Positions 57,973 to 64,000 of a stretch of 64,000 nucleotides of DNA are shown piece by piece. The notes beneath the pieces were generated by a model that ran no database searches, was not told the origin of the DNA, and saw only the letters and a list, made by a program, of their open reading frames with translations. Every line of letters begins with the position of its first letter. Position 1 is the stretch's first letter. The stretch is from Cellulomonas sp. SLBN-39 (GTDB taxonomy: Bacteria; Actinomycetota; Actinomycetes; Actinomycetales; Cellulomonadaceae), in the NCBI RefSeq assembly GCF_006715865.1, contig NZ_VFOA01000001.1, positions 1,302,001 through 1,366,000 of the forward strand. The letters are read 5' to 3'. The position numbers and the translations under genes are program-made.

Positions 57973-59724
57973 ATGAGAGCCCTCCCGCGCGCGCTCGCCG
58001 CCGCACTGACGCTCACCGCCGTGGCGGTCGTCCTTCCCCCCGTCGTCGCGTCGGGCGCCCCCAGCCCCGACAAGGTGACGATGTGCCACCGGACGCGGTC
58101 GGTGACGAACCCGTACCGGCTCATCACCGTCGCCACGTCGTCCGTCACGGGCAACAACGGCGTCGGCTCGGGGAACACCAACGGGCACGGCGGGCACCAG
58201 GGGCCCGTGTTCGTCAGCACCCCCGGCTACTACGACTCCCACGCCAAGGACTGGGGCGACGTGATCCCGCCGTTCAGCCCCAACTACCCGGGCCTGAACT
58301 GGTCGGGCGCGCTGCCCGGCTCCCCCACCTGCCGCGGCATGGGTGCGGCCGAGTTCTACAACGTGCAGCGCGAGGCCGGCGTCCCCCGCGACGAGGTCGT
58401 CGCGGACCTGCAGGAGCAGGGCGCCGAGGGCGACCCGGCGCCGACGGACCTGGCGGCGCTGACCTACACGGGCTCGGACCCGGCCGTGCAGGCCGACGAG
58501 GACGCGACGCTCGGCGTCACCCCCGAGCCCACACCGACGCCCACCCCGGAGCCCACGCCCACGCCCACGCCCACGCCGGACCCCACGCCCGAGCCGACTC
58601 CGGAGCCCACGCCCGAGCCCACGCTGGACCCCACGCCCGAGCCCACTCCCGAGCCCACGCCGAACCCCACCCCCGAGCCCACGCCCGAGCCCACTCCCGA
58701 GCCCACGCCGAACCCCACCCCCGAGCCCACGCCCGAGCCCACGCCCGAGCCGACTCCGGAGCCCACTCCGGAGCCCACTCCCGAGCCCACGCCCACGCCC
58801 ACGCCCGAGCCGACACCGACACCCGAGCCGACGCCTACGCCTACGCCTACGCCGAGCGCGACTCCCACACCGACGCCCACGCCCACCGCATCGCCCACCC
58901 CGACGCCCAGCCCGACCCCGACGCCCCCGAGCACCGTGCCTGCGCCTCCGCGGGACGTCACGCAGCGCCTCACCGGCGCGGTGTGGCTCGACCTGGACCG
59001 TGACGGCCTGCGCTCGGGCGGCAGCGAGGTCGGCCTGCCGGGTGTGCGCGTCGACCTGTACGCGGTCGAGGTCGACGGCACCGGCGCCGCGGGGACGGGA
59101 CGGGTCGCCTCGGCCCGCCACGCGCTGACGCGCACCCTCGTGACCAGCCGGCTCACCGACGCGAGCGGCACGTTCACGTTCACCGGGCTCCCCGTCGGCA
59201 TGTACGCCGTCGACGTGCAGCAGCCGGCCGCGCTCGACGTCACGTGGGACTCCGAGGGGCGTGCCGACGCGACCGCGACCGTGACGGTGCCGGAGGGCGG
59301 CGAGGCGGAGGCCCAGGTCGCCCTGGCCGGGAACGCGACCGCCGACCTCCAGGTCCTCGACCCCACGGGCGCCCCGCTCAGCGGCACCGTGCTCCTGCGG
59401 TGGGCGGGCCAGGACGACCGCTTCACCACGGCGGACGACGCCGTCATCCCCGTCACCGCGGTGGACGGGCGCGTCACCGCCTCCGGCCTGCCCGCGGGCA
59501 GCTACCGCGTCGAGACGCCGGACGGCACCACCTCGGCCACGCTGACCCTCGGCACCACCGGCGCGTCGTCCTCGGTGGTCCGGCTGGGCGGCGGCTCCGT
59601 CGGGCTGGCGGCGACGGGCTACGACGCCCGGGACGGGGGCGCGGCCGCGCTCGCGCTGCTCGCCGGGGGTGCGTTCCTCGTCGCGGGGGCGTGGGCGGCG
59701 CGTCGGCGTCGCCGTCCCGTCTGA
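57973..59724 (+). CDS. Large LAxTG surface protein with long PT-repeat stalk
   Basis: A 583-residue secreted protein. A signal peptide (to about residue 28) precedes a small domain with a histidine- and cysteine-containing start ([24 protein letters not shown]) common to actinobacterial cell-surface proteins. A stalk of PTPEPT-type repeats runs from about 183 to 320. A SdrD-B-like beta-sandwich ([31 protein letters not shown]) and another Ig-like domain follow. The end is LAATGYD, a hydrophobic helix and RRRRRPV, a class E sortase signal. ATG 57973 follows GGGGACC. The frame continues upstream but is not coding. Confidence 0.88.
   Translation: MRALPRALAAALTLTAVAVVLPPVVASGAPSPDKVTMCHRTRSVTNPYRLITVATSSVTGNNGVGSGNTNGHGGHQGPVFVSTPGYYDSHAKDWGDVIPPFSPNYPGLNWSGALPGSPTCRGMGAAEFYNVQREAGVPRDEVVADLQEQGAEGDPAPTDLAALTYTGSDPAVQADEDATLGVTPEPTPTPTPEPTPTPTPTPDPTPEPTPEPTPEPTLDPTPEPTPEPTPNPTPEPTPEPTPEPTPNPTPEPTPEPTPEPTPEPTPEPTPEPTPTPTPEPTPTPEPTPTPTPTPSATPTPTPTPTASPTPTPSPTPTPPSTVPAPPRDVTQRLTGAVWLDLDRDGLRSGGSEVGLPGVRVDLYAVEVDGTGAAGTGRVASARHALTRTLVTSRLTDASGTFTFTGLPVGMYAVDVQQPAALDVTWDSEGRADATATVTVPEGGEAEAQVALAGNATADLQVLDPTGAPLSGTVLLRWAGQDDRFTTADDAVIPVTAVDGRVTASGLPAGSYRVETPDGTTSATLTLGTTGASSSVVRLGGGSVGLAATGYDARDGGAAALALLAGGAFLVAGAWAARRRRRPV
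58522..58935 (+). repeat. Coding PT(P/E)PT tandem repeats
   Basis: Roughly 70 consecutive in-frame units of six bases encoding Pro-Thr with Glu, Pro, Asp or Asn between (CCCACGCCCGAG-type). The repeats alternate on the coding strand and form the stalk of the surface protein; slippage could vary its length. Confidence 0.9.
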
Positions 59725-59770
59725 CCCCGGCCCGTCCGGCGCGTGGTCGCGCCACCCGCCGTGCGCCGGG

Positions 59771-59789
59771 TGAGGGTAGCCTCACCTCC
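59771..59789 (+). promoter_or_regulatory. IdeR/DtxR iron box upstream of the SIP gene
   Basis: TGAGGGTAGCCTCACCTCC matches the 19-bp DtxR/IdeR consensus TTAGGTTAGCCTAACCTAA at 14 positions, 13 of 15 in the core, including both AGG/CCT arms. It lies 45 bp before the start codon of the siderophore-interacting protein. Confidence 0.82.
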
Positions 59790-59833
59790 AGCAGGACGGG
59801 GCCGCCGGCGCCGGACGTGGCGGAGGGGCGACG

Positions 59834-60664
59834 ATGGCCAGGCAGCAGCTCGCACGGGTCAAGCCGGAGACCTCACGGTCGCTGACGCTCGAGGTGCTGC
59901 GCACCACCCGGGTCTCCCCCGCGTTCGCCCGGGTCACGCTGGGCGGCGGCGACGTCGAGCACTTCCGCCCGCTCGGGTTCGACCAGTGGTTCCGGCTGTT
60001 CCTGCCGGTCAGCGCGGACTCCCTCGACCACGTGCCCGACCGCCTCGACACCTTCACGTACCTGCGCCACCTCATGACCTCGTCGACGTCACGCCCGGTC
60101 ATCCGCAGCTACACGGTCCGCGCGTACCGCCCGGACGGTCCGTCGGGGCCCGAGATCGACGTCGACCTGGTGCTGCACGGCTCCGCCGAGGACGGCACGG
60201 CCGGTCCGGCGGCGACGTGGGCGAGCACCTGCCGCGCCGGCGACCACGTGGCGATCATCGACGAGGGCATCCTCTTCGTCCCGCCCGCCGGCACCACGCA
60301 CGTCACGCTCGTCGCCGACGAGACCGCCCTGCCCGCCGTCGCGGGCGTGCTCGCGTCGCTGGACGCCGACGCCGTCGGCACCGCCGTCGTCGAGGTCCCG
60401 CACGCCGACGACCGCCAGGACCTCGACGCGCCCGTCGGTGTCGACGTGCGCTGGCTGGTGCGCGGCGACGACCCGCGCCCGCCCGGCAGCCTCGCGCTGG
60501 ACCACGTGCGCGCGAGCACCACGGCCCCCGGCCCTACCTGGTACGGCTGGGCGGCCGGCGAGTCGACCCTGGCCACCGGCGCACGGCGGCACTGGGTCTC
60601 CACGGGCGCGTCCCGCGACCAGATCACGTTCTGCGGCTACTGGAAGCACCGCACCCGCCACTGA
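59834..60664 (+). CDS. Siderophore-interacting protein (FAD ferric reductase)
   Basis: A 276-residue SIP/ViuB-type enzyme that reduces Fe3+ in imported siderophores. The FAD loop is RSYTVRAYRP (near residue 95) with VLHGSAEDGTAGPAATWAS behind it; VTLVADETALPAVAGVL begins the NAD(P)H-binding half; the end WYGWAAGES and YWKHRTRH is typical. ATG 59834 follows GGAGGGG. An IdeR box 45 bp upstream predicts iron-starvation induction. A siderophore uptake system is not in this window. Confidence 0.93.
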   Translation: MARQQLARVKPETSRSLTLEVLRTTRVSPAFARVTLGGGDVEHFRPLGFDQWFRLFLPVSADSLDHVPDRLDTFTYLRHLMTSSTSRPVIRSYTVRAYRPDGPSGPEIDVDLVLHGSAEDGTAGPAATWASTCRAGDHVAIIDEGILFVPPAGTTHVTLVADETALPAVAGVLASLDADAVGTAVVEVPHADDRQDLDAPVGVDVRWLVRGDDPRPPGSLALDHVRASTTAPGPTWYGWAAGESTLATGARRHWVSTGASRDQITFCGYWKHRTRH

Positions 60665-60670
60665 CCAGGA

Positions 60671-61066
60671 TCAACGCCCAGCGCGCGCGGCCCACACGAC
60701 CAGCGGCCACTGCAGCGGCAGCCGCGCGAGCGTCAGCAGCGCGAGCGCCCACCGGCGCGGCGTCGGGCGCCGACGGGCCGCGCGGACCGCGCTGACGGCC
60801 ATCTGCACGTTGGCGGGGAAGACCCCCACCAGCAGTGCCGCACCCGCCGCCCCGGCCGCACGCCGCGTCCGCGGCACGAGCATCCCCGCCGCGCACACCA
60901 GCTCGGCCACGCCCGACCAGACCACAAGCGCCCGCGGCTCGGGCAGGCCCCGCGGCACGACGGGCTCGAAGACCTCGGGGCGCACCAGGTGCACCGTCCC
61001 CGAGACGAGGAACGCGGCCACGAGCCCGCGGGCCCCGGTGCGCAGCGGCTGGACCGACGACGTCAT
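60671..61066 (-). CDS. DoxX-like membrane protein
   Basis: A 131-residue protein with four hydrophobic helices. The N-terminal GTVHLVRPEVFEPVVPRGLP and LVVWSGVAELVCAAGMLVPRTRR are the DoxX/DoxD-like signature; members are quinone-linked redox or stress proteins. ATG 61066 follows GGAGG at eight bases; a longer frame lacks one. It is convergent with the SIP gene with 6 bp between the stops. Confidence 0.85.
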   Translation of the reverse strand: MTSSVQPLRTGARGLVAAFLVSGTVHLVRPEVFEPVVPRGLPEPRALVVWSGVAELVCAAGMLVPRTRRAAGAAGAALLVGVFPANVQMAVSAVRAARRRPTPRRWALALLTLARLPLQWPLVVWAARAGR

Positions 61067-61156
61067 CCCGAGATCCTCCGCCGCCAGGACCGCCGGCACC
61101 ACCGCAGGCCCGCCAGACCCGTCACGTCAAAGGCCCCCTGGGCACGACCGCCCCTG

Positions 61157-61678
61157 TCACGCCAGACCCGCGAGCCGGTACAGCACGAGCGAGCCCGCGA
61201 CGGCGACGTTGAGGCTCGAGCCCGTGCCCACCATCGGGATCTCCACGGCGAGGTCCAGCAGGTCCAGCGCCTCGCCGGGGATGCCGGTCTGCTCGTGGCC
61301 GAGCACCATGACCGTGCGCCGCCGCGCCGTGGGCAGGTCCGCAAGACGGACGGCCTCCTCCGCGAGCTCGACGCCCACGACCGCGGAGCCGCGGTCGCGC
61401 TGGCGCTCCAACCAGCGGATCGGGTTCCCCGTCCAGTGGACGCACGCAGGACGGCGCAGGGTGTTGCCGCGTTCCAGGGCCTCGGGGACCCACGGCAGCC
61501 GCGGGACGGCGAGGCACGCACCGACGGCGTCGCACGTGCGCAGCAGCGTGCCGAGGTTGGCGCCGTGCAGCGGCCACAGGGGCGCGGCGACGAGGTGGTC
61601 CCAGCAGGAGTGCGGGCGCGGGCGTCGTTCGCGGCGCAGGTCGTGCGGGGTGCGGACCCGCACCTGCGGGCCGTTCAC
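61157..61678 (-). CDS. SpoU/TrmH-family RNA 2'-O-methyltransferase
   Basis: A 173-residue SPOUT methyltransferase of TrmL size. The three family motifs are NLGTLLRTCDAVG (near 42), VMVLGHEQTGIP (near 122) and EIPMVGTGSSLNVAVAGSLVLYRL at the C-terminus, forming the AdoMet knot. It methylates a tRNA or rRNA ribose. The start is uncertain: the GTG at 61678 is the first sensible codon, with a GGAGGGG tract upstream, because the frame runs back through the tRNA gene. Confidence 0.85.
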   Translation of the reverse strand: MNGPQVRVRTPHDLRRERRPRPHSCWDHLVAAPLWPLHGANLGTLLRTCDAVGACLAVPRLPWVPEALERGNTLRRPACVHWTGNPIRWLERQRDRGSAVVGVELAEEAVRLADLPTARRRTVMVLGHEQTGIPGEALDLLDLAVEIPMVGTGSSLNVAVAGSLVLYRLAGLA

Positions 61679-61783
61679 CGGCGGACGAGGGCAGCCCCTC
61701 CAGGCGTGATGCTCATCGTGGTCGTGCTTCGCGGCGCACGTGGGCCATCGTCGGGAGCGACCATCATGGCACCGCCCTGGAAC

Positions 61784-61823
61784 CACGAAGCTCCCGGTCA
61801 GAGACCTGACCGGGAGCTTCGTG
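61784..61823 (-). terminator. 18-bp hairpin after tRNA-Leu
   Basis: Perfect 18-bp stem (61784-61801 with 61806-61823) with AGAC loop, about 37 bp past the tRNA 3' end on the minus strand: the strongest hairpin in the window and a likely tRNA terminator. Confidence 0.82.
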
Positions 61824-61859
61824 ACTGCGTGAGCCGCTCGTCTCCGAGCTGCTGCTGTG

Positions 61860-61942
61860 TGCGCGAGGCGGGATTTGAACCCGCACGCCCTTTCGGACAC
61901 TGGCACCTGAAGCCAGCGCGTCTGCCGTTCCGCCACTCGCGC
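61860..61942 (-). tRNA. tRNA-Leu (anticodon CAG)
   Basis: An 83-nt class II tRNA. The acceptor GCGCGAG pairs with CTCGCGC plus a discriminator A; the anticodon arm CTGGC-TTCAGGT-GCCAG reads CAG; a variable arm TGTCCGAAAGGGCGT and the TTCAAAT T-loop follow. CCA is not encoded. It decodes CUG, the commonest Leu codon here. Confidence 0.97.
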
Positions 61943-62026
61943 GCGGTGTAGAACGTTAGCACGGCCTCCCGGCCGAGCCGACCACCATCCCGGCCCGCCC
62001 GCACCCCGACCGGACCCGCCCGCGGG

Positions 62027-62088
62027 TGCCGACCCCGTCGTCGATGACGCGAGGGGGCGACGGGCGTCACCGATGACGGGGTCGGCGG
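62027..62088. repeat. Inverted pair of the REP-like repeat before fhaA
   Basis: The 406-bp gap between tRNA-Leu and fhaA has no gene. It holds two copies of the aceA-aceB repeat, facing each other: GCCGACCCCGTCGTCGATG (62027-62046) and CACCGATGACGGGGTCGG (62068-62088), able to form one long hairpin. Confidence 0.8.
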
Positions 62089-62348
62089 CAGACGGGCGAG
62101 ACCGGTCGGCGGGGGGGACGGGGCGAGGTGAGGATGGTCACCGAGGTCCCTCGCGCGCGCGGGCGCGGAGTTCTACGGTTCACGCACAGGATCTCGACAC
62201 ATGTCCAGGTGTCCGAGATGCCGTGCAGGGGCGGGGTCGTGGATACCATCAACCCCGGAACGTCGTGGCACCTGGCACCGACGGTCCGACGAGCACGCCG
62301 GGGCGGGACGGGGCGTGGACCGGGCCGGACCGGCGGGAGGAGGTGAGC

Positions 62349-63056
62349 GTGGGGTTCCTCGACAAGTTCGAGAACGGCGTCGAGCGCGTGGTCAACAACG
62401 CGTTCGCGCGCGCCTTCCGGTCGGAGGTCAAGCCGATCGAGATGGCCGACGCGCTGCGTCGTGAGCTCGACGACCGTGCGGCGGTCGTCGGCCGTGACCG
62501 CACCGTGGTGCCCAACGAGTTCACCATCGAGCTGTCCACGCCCGACTACGACCAGGTCGAGGCGTGGGGCGCCGAGGCCCTCGCGGAGGAGCTCGCGGCC
62601 AACGTCACGACGCACGCCGGCGAGCAGCACTACGCGTTCGTGGGCCCCGTGACGGTCTCGTTCTCCGAGAACACGACGCAGGAGTCGGGGCGGTTCGCGG
62701 TGCACAGCGCGACGGTGCGCGGGGCGGTGGCGCCCGCGACGAACGCGGCTCCCAGCCCGCGGCACCCGCTGGTCGACATCGACGGCCAGCGCTACATCCT
62801 CACCGGCCCCGTCACGGTCATCGGCCGCGGCTCGGAGGCCGACATCATCGTCGACGACCCCGGCGTCTCCCGGCGCCACCTCGAGATCCGCGTGACGCCC
62901 GACGGCGTGGTGGCCTCGGACATGGGCTCGACCAACGGGCTGTACGTCGAGGGCCACCAGGTGCCCGCCGCGACGCTGCTGGACGGCAACACGCTGACCA
63001 TCGGGCGCACGCGCATCCTCTTCTGGACCGGCGGCGACGCCGACGGGGACGAGTGA
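62349..63056 (+). CDS. fhaA: FHA-domain protein FhaA (DUF3662 plus FHA)
   Basis: A 235-residue regulator of cell-wall synthesis. The DUF3662 N-domain (GFLDKFENGVERVVNNAFARAF, EVKPIEMADALRREL) occupies about 1-125. A C-terminal FHA domain (about 145-230) reads VTVIGRGSEADIIVDDPGVSRRHLEIR and SDMGSTNGLYVEG, with the phosphothreonine-binding Arg, Ser and Asn. Partners of the mycobacterial homologue include MurJ and PknB. The GTG at 62349 has GAGGAGG directly ahead; the GTG six bases earlier has none. It is the first gene of fhaA-fhaB-pstP. Confidence 0.94.
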   Translation: MGFLDKFENGVERVVNNAFARAFRSEVKPIEMADALRRELDDRAAVVGRDRTVVPNEFTIELSTPDYDQVEAWGAEALAEELAANVTTHAGEQHYAFVGPVTVSFSENTTQESGRFAVHSATVRGAVAPATNAAPSPRHPLVDIDGQRYILTGPVTVIGRGSEADIIVDDPGVSRRHLEIRVTPDGVVASDMGSTNGLYVEGHQVPAATLLDGNTLTIGRTRILFWTGGDADGDE

Positions 63057-63066
63057 CACACCGCGC

Positions 63067-63615
63067 ATGAGCGAGCTGACCGTCACCCTTCTGCGCCTGG
63101 GCTACCTCGCACTGCTCTGGCTGCTCGTGCTCTCGGCGATCACGGTGCTGCGGCGCGACCTCTACGGCACGCGCATCGTGGACCGCCGCCGCCCGGGCGG
63201 CCCTCCCCCGCGGCCCGCCTCGGCGTCCGCACCCGTCGAGGTCGGCGCTCCCCCGGCCGCACCCGCCGCCCCGACGCCCGCCGAGCCGCCGACGCGCACG
63301 TCGCGCCGGTCCAGCCGCAGCGCCGGCCCGAGCCGCCTCGTCGTGACCGAGGGCCCGCTGCGCGGCACCACGATCCCCCTGAGCGGGTCGTCGATCCTCA
63401 TCGGCCGTGCACCGAGCTGCACGCTCGTGCTCGACGACGACTACTCCTCCTCGCGCCACGCGCGCCTGTTCCCGCAGGGTGAGCAGTGGTACGTCGAGGA
63501 CCTCGGCTCGACCAACGGGACGTTCGTCGCGGAGCAGCGCGTGGACGCCCCCACCCCGGTGCCGAACGGCACGCCCGTGCGGGTGGGGCAGAGCGTCCTC
63601 GAGCTGCAGAGGTAG
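63067..63615 (+). CDS. fhaB: FHA-domain protein FhaB (FipA)
   Basis: A 182-residue protein. A membrane segment (LLRLGYLALLWLLVLSAITVL) is followed by a Pro/Ala-rich linker and a C-terminal FHA domain: GSSILIGRAPSCTLVLDDDYSSSRHARLF and VEDLGSTNGTFVAEQ. It binds phosphothreonine, in mycobacteria on FtsZ/FtsQ-linked partners, and is a PknA/PknB substrate. ATG 63067 is 10 bp after the fhaA stop; 3 bp separate its stop from pstP. Confidence 0.95.
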   Translation: MSELTVTLLRLGYLALLWLLVLSAITVLRRDLYGTRIVDRRRPGGPPPRPASASAPVEVGAPPAAPAAPTPAEPPTRTSRRSSRSAGPSRLVVTEGPLRGTTIPLSGSSILIGRAPSCTLVLDDDYSSSRHARLFPQGEQWYVEDLGSTNGTFVAEQRVDAPTPVPNGTPVRVGQSVLELQR

Positions 63616-63618
63616 CCG

Positions 63619-64000
63619 GTGACGGTCGCCCTGCGCTACGCGGCGCGCTCGGACGTCGGTCTCGTCCGCAGCGACAACCAGGACTCGGCGTACGCCGGTC
63701 CGCACCTGCTCGTCGTCGCCGACGGCATGGGCGGGCACGCGGGGGGCGACGTGGCGTCGTCCGTGGCCGTGGCCGCGTTCGCCCCGCTCGACGGCGAGTC
63801 CCACGGCCCCGACGACGCCCTCGACGAGCTCGAGGTCGCGCTCGACGACGCGCGCGCCGAGATCATCGCCCGCAGCCAGGCCGACCCGGACCTCGCCGGC
63901 ATGGGCACGACGGTCACCGCGATCCTGCGGGCCGGCAACAAGCTCGCGATGGTGCACCTCGGCGACTCGCGCGGGTACCTGTTCCGCGAGGGGCACCTCG
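63619..64000 (+). CDS. pstP: PP2C-family Ser/Thr phosphatase, 3' cut by window
   Basis: A partial gene: 127 codons are visible to the window end. The start VTVALRYAARSDVGLVRSDNQDSAYAG holds the first metal Asp-Asn pair, LLVVADGMGGHAGGDVAS the second (DGMGGH), and MGTTVTAILRAGNKLAMVHLGDSRGYLF the third block of the PP2C fold. It removes phosphate from PknA/PknB targets and FHA partners. GTG 63619 is the first in-frame start, 3 bp after fhaB. The frame has no stop before 64000. Confidence 0.94.
   Translation, partial: MTVALRYAARSDVGLVRSDNQDSAYAGPHLLVVADGMGGHAGGDVASSVAVAAFAPLDGESHGPDDALDELEVALDDARAEIIARSQADPDLAGMGTTVTAILRAGNKLAMVHLGDSRGYLFREGHL

Noticed and set aside
61679..61936. N-terminal extension of the SpoU methyltransferase frame
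   Set aside because: It runs through the tRNA-Leu gene and its terminator hairpin, so it cannot be the authentic N-terminus.

Overview
The window is very GC-rich with actinobacterial codon use throughout. A secreted GH10 xylanase with a CBM2 module, a GH64 beta-1,3-glucanase with a ricin-type lectin domain, LAxTG-anchored surface proteins and many apparently leaderless genes point to a cellulolytic actinomycete close to Cellulomonas. This is an inference from gene content; no rRNA gene is present to prove it. No insertion sequence, prophage, CRISPR array or rRNA operon was seen. One tRNA (Leu, CAG) lies at 61.9 kb.

Layout. 0-5 kb: 3' part of metE, a PatB/MalY aminotransferase, an Hsp20 gene under a CIRCE element, a NUDIX hydrolase and a small LuxR-type regulator. 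5.2-10.2 kb: glycine cleavage genes gcvP-gcvT-gcvH behind a tandem glycine riboswitch. 10.3-14.4 kb: a divergent marR/hydrolase pair sharing a palindromic operator-promoter, an aldo-keto reductase, and terC behind a yybP-ykoY (manganese) riboswitch. 14.4-20.2 kb: xylanase, a dehydrogenase/ACT-like pair, small proteins and an aminotransferase. 20.2-27 kb: a Phd/RelE-type toxin-antitoxin pair, LMW phosphatase, ComB-like protein, NmrA-like protein, dinB, a GH114-like lipoprotein and map. 27.0-27.3 kb: a probable structured RNA with its own promoter and a 12-codon ORF. 28.7-32.1 kb: the glyoxylate shunt (aceB, aceA), separated by a cluster of REP-like repeats; a RamB-type regulator of acetate metabolism lies at 46.5 kb.

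33-35 kb: an ArsR regulator and an MFS exporter whose promoters carry the same operator. 35.3-39.2 kb: a tightly overlapping five-gene operon (secreted two-cysteine peptide, lipoprotein, peptidoglycan-binding adaptor, ABC ATPase, MacB/FtsX-type permease) of visibly lower GC, preceded by an 11-bp tandem repeat; this is the best candidate for an undescribed peptide-export or bacteriocin-like system. 39.3-45.8 kb: a LacI regulator with twin operators, divergent from a fused tandem HAD phosphatase and an ECF-type importer (membrane component, fused double ATPase, EcfT). 46-55.8 kb: RamB, a GNAT/TetR divergent pair, an LAxTG surface protein, an AI-2E-family permease, a beta-propeller protein and a GGDEF-EAL protein. 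56-61.7 kb: GH64 glucanase, a long PT-repeat surface protein, a siderophore-interacting protein under an iron box, a DoxX-like protein and a SpoU methyltransferase. 61.8-64 kb: tRNA-Leu and the start of the fhaA-fhaB-pstP phospho-signalling cluster, cut by the window end.
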